A stretch of DNA of 55,365 bases from positions 1-55,365 of the forward strand of contig JANTGJ010000005.1 in NCBI GenBank assembly GCA_024762975.1. Reading direction: 5' to 3'. Shown here one piece after another: positions 41,139 to 48,882 of this stretch. A program made the translations under genes and the position numbers. This stretch comes from Candidatus Krumholzibacteriia bacterium (GTDB lineage Bacteria; Krumholzibacteriota; Krumholzibacteriia; LZORAL124-64-63). The notes below the pieces were generated by a model, which saw only the letters and a list, made by a program, of their open reading frames with translations, had not been told where the DNA came from and did no database searches. Positions within the stretch are counted from its first letter, which is position 1; each line of letters starts with the position of its first letter.

Positions 41139-42170
41139 ATGAGCAGGAAAATCATGATGGCGGCCCTCGGCGCGCTGATGATCTGCGGTCTGGCACAGGA
41201 GGCCACGGCCGGCGCCGGCGCCGGTGCCATTGATCTGACCTTTCCCGTCGGCGCGCGCTACAACGCCATGGGCGAGGCCGGCGTAGCCCTGTCCCAGGAT
41301 GCGACGGCGCTGTGGTGGAATACGGGGGGGCTGGCTTTCCTGCCGACCCGGGCGCGCAACAAGGACGTGCAGATGATGACGTCGAAACTGGCCGAGGGCC
41401 TGGCCGACGACATCCGTCTGACCTGGTTCGGCGCTGCCCGCCCGCTGGGCGATATCGGTGCGATCGGAGCCAGTATCAACTATCTCGACATGGGCTCCCA
41501 GATGGGCGTGAACGAGGACAATCAGGAAACGGGTGAGTTTGCCTCGTACATGTTCTCGGTCACCGCAGGCTATGGGGTCCGTATTGCGCGGACTTTGGGT
41601 GTCGGTGTCGCGATCAAGTATTTCCGCGACGATCTTGCACCCGATCAGACGATTCAGGACGGTGTTGCGGGCGGTGGCAGCGGTGACAGCTTCGGTGTGG
41701 ATTTCGGCGCCCTGTGGAAGATTCCGCAGCTCAAGTCGATGGTCGGCATCTCCGTGGCCAACCTCGGCCCGGACATTACACACGTCGACGCGGCCCAGAG
41801 CGATCCGATGCCCCGGAAGGTAACCGTGGGCGGGGCGATCAGTCTGGTCAACAGCGAGTACGGCGGAGTCCTGATGGTGGCGGACATGCTCGTGCCGCTC
41901 TACAAGTGGAAAGGCAATGACTACGCGATCGGGTTGGAATTCGACCAGAAGGAATACGGAGCGGGCTTCGAGGCCAACTACGACTACTCGCTCTTCCTGA
42001 GGCTGGGTTACAAGAACGCCAGTTACGGTGACATTGCCGATCTGACCTATGGCATGGGTGTGGATCTGGAGAAGTGGACCGGCCGGGCCTTTGTCTTCGA
42101 TTTCGCCTGGGTTCCCCAGGCCGAGGGACTGCCCCATGTCTCGCGCCTGTCGGCCGGATATCGATTCTAG
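41139..42170 (+). CDS. porV: PorV/PorQ-family outer-membrane barrel
   Basis: A 343-residue protein with a signal peptide (core 6-18, cleavage near EATA-24) and the family signature FPVGARYNAMGEAGVALSQDATALWWNTGGLAFL at the start of the mature part (residues about 34-68). Repeated strand-like segments follow, including GVRIARTLGVGVAIKYFRD and FRLGYKNASYG-like stretches, ending RLSAGYRF with a C-terminal Phe typical of barrels. PorV shuttles type IX cargo to the cell-surface sortase PorU, and its position directly after a PorU-like gene supports that role. GGAGG precedes the ATG; 60 bases separate it from the upstream gene. Confidence 0.85.
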   Translation: MSRKIMMAALGALMICGLAQEATAGAGAGAIDLTFPVGARYNAMGEAGVALSQDATALWWNTGGLAFLPTRARNKDVQMMTSKLAEGLADDIRLTWFGAARPLGDIGAIGASINYLDMGSQMGVNEDNQETGEFASYMFSVTAGYGVRIARTLGVGVAIKYFRDDLAPDQTIQDGVAGGGSGDSFGVDFGALWKIPQLKSMVGISVANLGPDITHVDAAQSDPMPRKVTVGGAISLVNSEYGGVLMVADMLVPLYKWKGNDYAIGLEFDQKEYGAGFEANYDYSLFLRLGYKNASYGDIADLTYGMGVDLEKWTGRAFVFDFAWVPQAEGLPHVSRLSAGYRF

Positions 42171-42264
42171 CGGACGCGGGTCCGCAACCGTTCCGAGAAC
42201 GGCCCATGAAGCGGTTTCGGGAAAAGACCGCGACGGGACGGGGAAGCCGACGGGAGTTTCCCCG
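42170..42264 (+). promoter_or_regulatory. Three-hairpin leader before the M6 metalloprotease gene
   Basis: The 168-base gap holds three stems in a row: GCGGAC/GTCCGC (42170-42185), CCGTTC/GAACGG (42188-42202) and CGGGGAA/TTCCCCG (42239-42264). None is followed by a T tract. They may slow transcription or shape the leader; no good promoter is seen in the gap. Confidence 0.35.
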
Positions 42265-42338
42265 ACCCACAGCATCGCCACTGGGCTTCCGGCCCGGCGG
42301 TACCTATCACAAGGCGTCACCCCGGGAAGCCAAGGAGC

Positions 42339-45300
42339 ATGGAATTGATCTCCAGGTCATTGAATTCCGACCGGAAGCAGCGGTCTGCACGGCGCATCAC
42401 GCGCCTGGGCTGGTGGTTTTGGATCGCGGGCGCGCTGGTGCTTGCGTGGACTACTCCCGTCACGGCGCAGCCGGACGGGGACGATCACGGCCACTCCTAT
42501 GAACACGTCCCGGTCTGGGGCCGGGGGCTGGAAGATCTGAAGATCCTTCCGGATGGGCAGGAACGCATCGACGCCGAGCTGCACCGGCAGGGAAAGTATG
42601 CCGAACGCTGGCGTGAGATCCATGAACTGCTCGGAGCGAGCCATGTCTCGCACAAGGGACAGGCGTTGCTGGAACGGCGGGGCCTGGGCAGGGCTTTGCT
42701 TCGGAAAACTCCGGGAGCGCCGGTCGCGGACAAATCGGGGGAACCGGATCGCCTGCGGGTGCTCATCGTCCGTATTTCGTTCGAGGAAAATCGACTGCCG
42801 AATCTGACGACGATTCCCGCCGACGGCGATTTCATGCTCGATCCGTTGGAGGAACCGGGACCGATCGAAGTGGATCCGCCGCCGCATGATCGAGCCTATT
42901 TCCAGGCCCACCTGCAAGGACTTTCCGAGTACTACCAGTACCAGTCCGGCGGCCGTTTGATCATCGAGGGGGACGTGCTGCCGCACGATCCCCATGGCTC
43001 CTACAAGCTGGGCGACATTGCCGACTATGGCCCGGGCGAGGGCCGTAGCTGGGGCGATGGATACCTGGATGATCTCGAGCGCCTGGTTCATGACATGATC
43101 GCCGTGACCGACTCGACGACCCAAGCCAACGGCACGGTCAATCTGGCCGAGTACGATGACGACAATGATTTCACGTACGTGATCTTCGTGCACTCGGGCA
43201 GTGACTGGCAGAGCGACGTGAACGGCGACTCGCCGAACGACATTCCGACCTTCTTCATCACCCTCGGCGAGCCCGTGGAATTGCTGGGTACGGATCCCGA
43301 GACGCAGACACGCGGCCTGTTGGGCGAAGTCTCGGTCATCCCCGAGACCACCAACCAGGATGGCTACCCGGGCAGTATCGCCGCCGCTCTGTATCATGAA
43401 TTCGGCCACGCCCTGGGTCTGGTGGATGTCTACAATACGGAATATGGCACACCCAATGCGGGCATCTGGGATCTGATGGATTCGGGCACGAACCTGCCGG
43501 TGACCCTGGGTGATATTTCCGACACGGGAGATACCACGATCGTTACGGCCGTCGGGGTTCTGCCGCCCTCGCTGGGAGTGTGGAACAAGTGGTTCCTGGG
43601 CTGGCTCGAGATGGGCGAAGTCGACGGCCGGTCCGGAAGCTACTACCTGCCGCCGGTCTGGGTGCCGCGCGAACAATACGGCAATTACGGGCTGAATACG
43701 AGTTGGCCGCAAGCCCTGCGTGCCGGGATCTCGCCGCGTGAATTCTTCCTGTTGGAAAACCGCTGGGTGCCCGATTTGACGACCGAGGAGGTGCCGTTCA
43801 ACCAGGTATTCTTCAGCCGTGATCCGGACACTCAGGTGATCCTCTTCCTGGGGGGCGAGTGGGGCGGTACCGAGGGCAACACCGGCATGTATGACTACTT
43901 CCTGCCGCCGGGTGGGGTCCTTGTCTGGCATGTGAACCAGGATCGCATCGAAGCGGGCCTGGCCGACAATACCATCAACACCGAATGGGACGGACTCCGT
44001 CTGGTCGAAGCGGACGGGATCGAGGATATCGGAGTCCTGGATTCGTTCGTGTTGGGCTGGTATGGAACCTCCAACGATCCCTTCGCCGAGCACAATGGAT
44101 TCCAGAACCTGTATGTCGACGGCTATCCGAACTCGCGCGCGTTTGATCGTTCGTGGACCGGACTGCAGTTGAGCGACGTGCGGCAGAATGGTCTGCGCAG
44201 CGCCAAGACGATGCGCTTCGAAGCGACGATCCACCACGGGGTTCCCGGCTTTCCCTGGGAAGCGGCGCCGATCGATTCGGTCGAAGCCGAGAGCACTGAT
44301 GGTTTCGAGGGACCGCGCGGAATCGATCCGACCTCGTTGACGGTGGCGAGCATCAACGGTAGCGATGTACTGGTCTTTGCCGATCAGGCGCCCGATACAC
44401 TGACCGGCCAGGGTCTGCCTGCCTATGACCACTTCCCGACCGCGCTCTACGCGTTGCGGACCGACGGGCATCCGGCTCTGCCGCTGCTGGCCGATCGTCC
44501 GGTGGGGGCTTTCCTGACCCTGGAGGCGCCGCTGGCCGGACCGCCGACCTTTACCATGCCTGAGGGTGGGCCCTCGTTGCTCCAGTTCGGGACGAAGCAG
44601 GGGATGGCCCATAGCTTCTACCTGTTGTACGGAGCCGCACCGGTCGAGCGTTGGAGTACCTCGGCGGGGGATACCCTGCTGCACGCACTTCTGCCGTTGA
44701 CCGTCAACGAAGGTCAGTTCGGCTGGCTGGCTGCCACCGAGGGGGTGTTGCGGATCCTGGCCGACAGTGACGGTTCGCCACTTCCGGAGTCCTACAACTA
44801 CACCGATGTTGTTTTCGACCCGGCTTTCGCCGGGCCGAACGAGCTCGTGTGTGCTCCGCAGATCCTGTCTTTCGGAGATGGCAGCGACCAGATCGCCGCG
44901 ATCACCCAGGCGGGTTGGCTGCGGATTCGACCCGGTCTCAACACGATTTCGGACGTCCATCCCTTCGCTCGTTTCCCGCTCGAAGCACCGGTCTATGCGG
45001 CGGTGCTTCCCGACGGCGACGATCTGCAGTTGCACGTATTCGATGCGCGCGGCGATGTGGGCGCGTGGGAGTTGGGACCGGACGGTTCGGTGCGCGAAAT
45101 GGAAGACCGGCTCGATTTCTCGGACCCACTCGTGACCGCCCCGGCGGTAGCCGATGTCGATGGCGACGGACGGCACGACCTGGTATTGGCCACGGCGACC
45201 CGCATCAGCGCATTCGGACCGAGCGGTACCGGTGCGGTCGGTTATCCACTGGCCTTGCGCGATCTGTTCCCGTTGGCGGACAGCACTCGCGTCCGCGGCC

Positions 45301-45962
45301 CGTTGATCGTGGCCGATGCGACCGGCGATGGAGTCGGTGAAGTATTTTTCCAAACCAGTGGGGGCCATCTGTTCGGCATTGCGCCAGGTGGGCGACTGCT
45401 GCCCGAAACGCCCCTGCGCTGGGCGGATCGCAAGGATGCCGGATTTGTCGTCGGCAGCAGCGCTGTAGAAGGGGAGCGGGCGCTCTGGATGGCCACGCCG
45501 GGGGGCTATACGGGACCGCCCCTGGACCGTGGCTACGTCAATGGCCGCATCATGGGGTTCGATCTGGGACCGGCGGCGCCGCCGAACGAGAGATCGAGCG
45601 AGTGGTTGGGCCTGTACGGCGGATCCGCTCGCTCGGGTGTCGTCGGAACACCACAGGGAATCGAGGTCGCCGGTCTTCAGCAACCGGAACAGACGGGTGC
45701 CTACTTCTATCCCAATCCCTTGCGGGATGATACCGTGACCTTGCGTTTCTACGGACAGGGAACCGGCCAGGGCCTGTTCACGCTGCACACGCTGGAGGGC
45801 GAAGAGGTCACTCGCCGCGAGTTCCAGGTTGACGAGGGAATCGTCAATGAGCTCGAGATTTCTCTGCCGCGGATTGCCAGCGGCATGTACATCGGCCGGC
45901 TCCTGGCTCCGAGTGGATCCGGCACCGAAACCACGACCTTGACCCTGGCTGTCGAACGGTAG
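42339..45962 (+). CDS. M6-like secreted metalloprotease with C-terminal sorting domain
   Basis: A 1207-residue exported protein. The signal peptide has a charged N-region and a hydrophobic core (24-38), with likely cleavage at VTA-43. The M6 (immune inhibitor A-like) peptidase domain carries His353-Glu354-x2-His357 in YHEFGHALGLVDVYN and the Met-turn-like GIWDLMDSGTN. After about residue 640 the protein is beta-rich, with an FG-GAP/propeller-like AVADVDGDGRHDLVLAT. The last 85 residues begin GAYFYPNPLRDDTVTLRFY and include IASGMYIGRLL, resembling a type IX C-terminal signal. Placed directly after porU-porV, it is a likely cargo of that machinery. AAGGAG precedes the ATG. Confidence 0.85.
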   Translation: MELISRSLNSDRKQRSARRITRLGWWFWIAGALVLAWTTPVTAQPDGDDHGHSYEHVPVWGRGLEDLKILPDGQERIDAELHRQGKYAERWREIHELLGASHVSHKGQALLERRGLGRALLRKTPGAPVADKSGEPDRLRVLIVRISFEENRLPNLTTIPADGDFMLDPLEEPGPIEVDPPPHDRAYFQAHLQGLSEYYQYQSGGRLIIEGDVLPHDPHGSYKLGDIADYGPGEGRSWGDGYLDDLERLVHDMIAVTDSTTQANGTVNLAEYDDDNDFTYVIFVHSGSDWQSDVNGDSPNDIPTFFITLGEPVELLGTDPETQTRGLLGEVSVIPETTNQDGYPGSIAAALYHEFGHALGLVDVYNTEYGTPNAGIWDLMDSGTNLPVTLGDISDTGDTTIVTAVGVLPPSLGVWNKWFLGWLEMGEVDGRSGSYYLPPVWVPREQYGNYGLNTSWPQALRAGISPREFFLLENRWVPDLTTEEVPFNQVFFSRDPDTQVILFLGGEWGGTEGNTGMYDYFLPPGGVLVWHVNQDRIEAGLADNTINTEWDGLRLVEADGIEDIGVLDSFVLGWYGTSNDPFAEHNGFQNLYVDGYPNSRAFDRSWTGLQLSDVRQNGLRSAKTMRFEATIHHGVPGFPWEAAPIDSVEAESTDGFEGPRGIDPTSLTVASINGSDVLVFADQAPDTLTGQGLPAYDHFPTALYALRTDGHPALPLLADRPVGAFLTLEAPLAGPPTFTMPEGGPSLLQFGTKQGMAHSFYLLYGAAPVERWSTSAGDTLLHALLPLTVNEGQFGWLAATEGVLRILADSDGSPLPESYNYTDVVFDPAFAGPNELVCAPQILSFGDGSDQIAAITQAGWLRIRPGLNTISDVHPFARFPLEAPVYAAVLPDGDDLQLHVFDARGDVGAWELGPDGSVREMEDRLDFSDPLVTAPAVADVDGDGRHDLVLATATRISAFGPSGTGAVGYPLALRDLFPLADSTRVRGPLIVADATGDGVGEVFFQTSGGHLFGIAPGGRLLPETPLRWADRKDAGFVVGSSAVEGERALWMATPGGYTGPPLDRGYVNGRIMGFDLGPAAPPNERSSEWLGLYGGSARSGVVGTPQGIEVAGLQQPEQTGAYFYPNPLRDDTVTLRFYGQGTGQGLFTLHTLEGEEVTRREFQVDEGIVNELEISLPRIASGMYIGRLLAPSGSGTETTTLTLAVER

Positions 45963-45988
45963 AGACGGTCGTCCGGGAGGGACACGAT

Positions 45989-46972
45989 ATGATTTGTGGA
46001 ACGAACCGAATGATGCTGTGTGGGGTGCTGGTGCTTCTTGCGGCCGTGGCCGCTCCGGCCGCGCGAGCTGACACCGGCGACACCATCCAATCGCGCGCAG
46101 CGTGGATGCTGGACCGCATGGCCGACGGGTCGTTGGATGCGGCCACCGGCCGCGCCCTGCAGCGCGATGAATTCGGCAGCAACATCGCTCCGGTTGTCCC
46201 GCAGGAAGAGGGACCCCGTGGCATCAAGAGTTCTCCCTGGTTGATGCTGGCTTCGGCCATTGTGCCGGGTTCGGGCGAACTGGCGATGGGCCACTGGATT
46301 CGGGGTTCGGCGCTTCTGGCGGCAGATGCCTTCAGCTGGTATCAGTGGAAGGACGCGGGACAGGAAGGCGACGACCTGGAAGATGAATACTACGAGTTCG
46401 CCGATGCCCATTGGTCCGAAGAGAATCTCTTTGAAGGCTATTTCGCCTCGAGTACCGATCTGATGCGCGGCGGAGTCGGCCTGGTCTACTTCGACCTGTC
46501 CGATGAGGACGGAAATCCCATTTCGCAGATGACCAGCGTCGATGATCTGCACTACCTGTCGCTGTGGGTGAGTACCGAGGACGATCGGCGCGAATATTAT
46601 GAGAATCTGGGCAAATGGGACCAGTTCGTCTTCGGTTGGGATGACTTCCGCAACCCGAATGCGCCTCCGGCAGGGATCGAATACACCCCGGACCTGACCC
46701 TGAGCGATCTGCGTCAGCCGTGGACCTCGAAGAATCGTGAGGCCTATCGGGATCTACGCGAAAAGTCGAATGATGCCTTCAAGCGCCAGGACCGCTACCT
46801 GTACGTCAGCCTCGGACTGCGTGTTTTCAGCCTCCTGGAGGTCGCTTATCTGCAGGGATGGCTCGGTGGTGGCGAGAAGGACGCTGTCGAGGTCGCCGGA
46901 CACGAAGTTCGTCTGCTGGCAACGCCCAATACCGGAGGCCAGGGGCTCCTGGGAGCACAACTCTCATTCTGA
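45989..46972 (+). CDS. DUF5683-like exported protein, first of a tandem pair
   Basis: A 327-residue protein with a signal peptide (core 9-22, cleavage near ARA-27). The central segment SSPWLMLASAIVPGSGELAMGHWIRGSALLAADAFSW matches the pattern of DUF5683 (an S-x-hydrophobic-PGxGQ-type turn followed by two hydrophobic helices). The region after it is very acidic (EGDDLEDEYYEFADAHWSEE). Near the C-terminus NREAYRDLREKSNDAFKRQDRYLYVSLGLRVFSLLEVAYL parallels the next gene, so they are diverged paralogs. It begins 26 bases after the M6 gene and is probably in the same transcript. Function unknown; likely membrane-associated. Confidence 0.75.
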   Translation: MICGTNRMMLCGVLVLLAAVAAPAARADTGDTIQSRAAWMLDRMADGSLDAATGRALQRDEFGSNIAPVVPQEEGPRGIKSSPWLMLASAIVPGSGELAMGHWIRGSALLAADAFSWYQWKDAGQEGDDLEDEYYEFADAHWSEENLFEGYFASSTDLMRGGVGLVYFDLSDEDGNPISQMTSVDDLHYLSLWVSTEDDRREYYENLGKWDQFVFGWDDFRNPNAPPAGIEYTPDLTLSDLRQPWTSKNREAYRDLREKSNDAFKRQDRYLYVSLGLRVFSLLEVAYLQGWLGGGEKDAVEVAGHEVRLLATPNTGGQGLLGAQLSF

Positions 46973-47011
46973 TCACAACGGGCCCGGTCGTTACCGGGAC
47001 GGGAGGCTGTT

Positions 47012-47863
47012 TTGAAGATTTCATCGAGTTACGCCGTGGCTGGAGTGGTCGGCGTCCTGGTCGGACTGATGCTGCCGGTGCTGGCTGCCGGCGCGGCGCC
47101 GACGGACTCGTTTCTGCGCAGTGAATACGAGGTGATGGGTGCATCCGCCTCGAACACGGCAGCCGGCGTGTTGGCCGCGGACCGGGAACCTCAACGCGAC
47201 CGCAGCGGCCGCAAGAGCGAGTTCGATGTCGGCGGCGACGAAGACCACGAATCCCAGGGCGGCGATCGCCAACTGGGCCGGAAGGTCAAAGCGACGCTGC
47301 TGTCCGCCGTCCTGCCCGGTGCCGGACAATGGTACAACGGCGACCGCAACAAGGCCTATTGGATGGGCGGCATCGAGGTCGGCATCTGGGGTGCTTTCCT
47401 CGTTTTCGACCATCAGGGCGACAGCTGGAAAGATTCGGCCACGGACTACGCCGGCATCTACGCCGGAACCGAAGGCGAGCACAATGACGCCTACTGGATC
47501 ACCGTCGGATCGTTCTCCGATAGCGATCGCTACGACGACAGTCGGCGCCGTGAGGCCCGGGCGCTGCAGGAACCGTATCCGGACCCGACCAGCGCCGCGG
47601 ATTCTTGGCAATGGGTGAATGATCAGCGTCGCCAGGAGTTCTGGCGTTTGTGGGGTGACGCCCACGATTCCTACGATCGTCGGGACTACATGTACATCGC
47701 TGCGCTGATCAATCGCGTCGTCTCGATGGTGGACGCCGCGCTGGGAGTCGATCGCGTCGACGGTTCGCTGGAAACGAGTGTGCTGGGACTGGACATGCGT
47801 CTGGCCGTCGATCCCGGTCTGCGGGAACCCCGTGCCCGCTGGTCTTTCGCCCGGAGCTTCTGA
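47012..47863 (+). CDS. DUF5683-like exported protein, second of a tandem pair
   Basis: A 283-residue protein starting at TTG 47012, five bases after GGGAGG. It has an N-terminal hydrophobic segment (8-28) that may be a signal peptide or anchor, then a charged linker. The DUF5683 core is KATLLSAVLPGAGQWYNGDRNKAYWMGGIEVGIWG (residues about 93-127). The C-terminal part RQEFWRLWGDAHDSYDRRDYMYIAALINRVVSMVDAAL aligns by eye with the previous gene. A perfect hairpin CCCGGT/ACCGGG (46983-46998, loop CGTT) lies just before its ribosome-binding site. The stop shares TGATG with the next start. Confidence 0.78.
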   Translation: MKISSSYAVAGVVGVLVGLMLPVLAAGAAPTDSFLRSEYEVMGASASNTAAGVLAADREPQRDRSGRKSEFDVGGDEDHESQGGDRQLGRKVKATLLSAVLPGAGQWYNGDRNKAYWMGGIEVGIWGAFLVFDHQGDSWKDSATDYAGIYAGTEGEHNDAYWITVGSFSDSDRYDDSRRREARALQEPYPDPTSAADSWQWVNDQRRQEFWRLWGDAHDSYDRRDYMYIAALINRVVSMVDAALGVDRVDGSLETSVLGLDMRLAVDPGLREPRARWSFARSF

Positions 47864-48882
47864 TGGGGACGGGGCGCCGGCTTCCCCTCCGTCCGCTCCT
47901 GCGGCTGATCGCGTGCGCCCTGCTGATTCCCTGTGTTGCCGGACTCACCGCCTGCGTGGTTCCCGCTCCCGAATCCTCGCGATTGGCGGCGGGGCCTGCG
48001 TTGGCCGGGCGCCACGGCAGTCAGGTCGTGGCTCTCGAGTTCGTGGCCGCCTATGAGAACGACGCCTCCGAACCGTACTACCCTCTCGAACGGCTTGCCG
48101 GTTGCGAATACGCCCCGGACGGAACCCTCATCGTTTGCGATGATTTGCGCGGCAAGGTGCATGGTCAGGATCCGCGAACGCTGCGCTGGTTCGAATTCGA
48201 CACTCCCTATGGCGGTGGATTCCAACCGGTCGATGTGCGCGTCGACGGGTTTCGGGTTCTCGTGCTGGATCAGGGCGGCGGAGCGATTCATCACCTCGAC
48301 CTGTCGGGAGCCTATCGGGACGAATTGGTCGATGTCCGACAGTTGGACCCGGGGGCCGTGGTGCAGCCGACCTCCTTCGATATCGACCGCGACGGGCGCA
48401 TGGTGATCGCCGATGCCGGTCAGCAGGAAGTCCTCTTGCTCGACACCTTCCTGAGCTTGCATACCCGCGTCGGTGGGCCCGGTCCCCTGGATGACCAATT
48501 CCAGTTCCCGGCCGGAATCGTTTTTCGGGACGACGGCAGTTTCGTCGTGGCAGACCGGGGCAACAGTCGCCTGGCCCTGTACGGCCGCAACGGTTTCTTC
48601 GAACGCAGTGTGGGAGGCTCATTCGATCCGGTTGCCATGCTTTCGGCTCCCGGGGGTGTGGACCAGGATCGACATGGCAATCTTTTCGTCGCGGACCCGG
48701 GGTCGAGCCTGATCCACATTTTCGATGCCGCTCTTCGGCCGGTTTTCAGTGCCGGCCGCGAGTTCACTCCCGAAGGCACTCCGCTGGCGCCGGTCGACGT
48801 GGCGGTCGGGCCGGATGGGCAACTGGCGGTCACCGACCGGGCCCGCTCGGCGATCCTGGTGTACCGCATCATCTACCAGTGA
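47863..48882 (+). CDS. NHL-repeat beta-propeller lipoprotein
   Basis: A 339-residue protein with a lipoprotein signal, LTAC with lipidated Cys31. The mature part has repeats of the NHL type, each with a hydrophobic-G-hydrophobic pattern and a short DxxGxxxVADxxxxRI-like core, for example QFQFPAGIVFRDDGSFVVADRGNSRLALY, LSAPGGVDQDRHGNLFVADPGSSLIHIF and PLAPVDVAVGPDGQLAVTDRARSAILVY. Five to six blades can be counted, so it should form a beta-propeller anchored to a membrane, probably the outer membrane. Overlaps with both neighbours (TGATG and GTGA) imply tight translational coupling with the preceding DUF5683 gene and the following barrel gene. Confidence 0.82.
   Translation: MGTGRRLPLRPLLRLIACALLIPCVAGLTACVVPAPESSRLAAGPALAGRHGSQVVALEFVAAYENDASEPYYPLERLAGCEYAPDGTLIVCDDLRGKVHGQDPRTLRWFEFDTPYGGGFQPVDVRVDGFRVLVLDQGGGAIHHLDLSGAYRDELVDVRQLDPGAVVQPTSFDIDRDGRMVIADAGQQEVLLLDTFLSLHTRVGGPGPLDDQFQFPAGIVFRDDGSFVVADRGNSRLALYGRNGFFERSVGGSFDPVAMLSAPGGVDQDRHGNLFVADPGSSLIHIFDAALRPVFSAGREFTPEGTPLAPVDVAVGPDGQLAVTDRARSAILVYRIIYQ

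Noticed and set aside
42281-42338. Cobalamin-riboswitch-like fragments (GCCACTGGGC, then CGGGAAGCC) before the M6 protease gene
   Set aside because: The essential core (a GGTGnAA...TCC type segment and a proper B12 box) is absent, and the order and spacing do not fit. Likely chance in GC-rich leader DNA.
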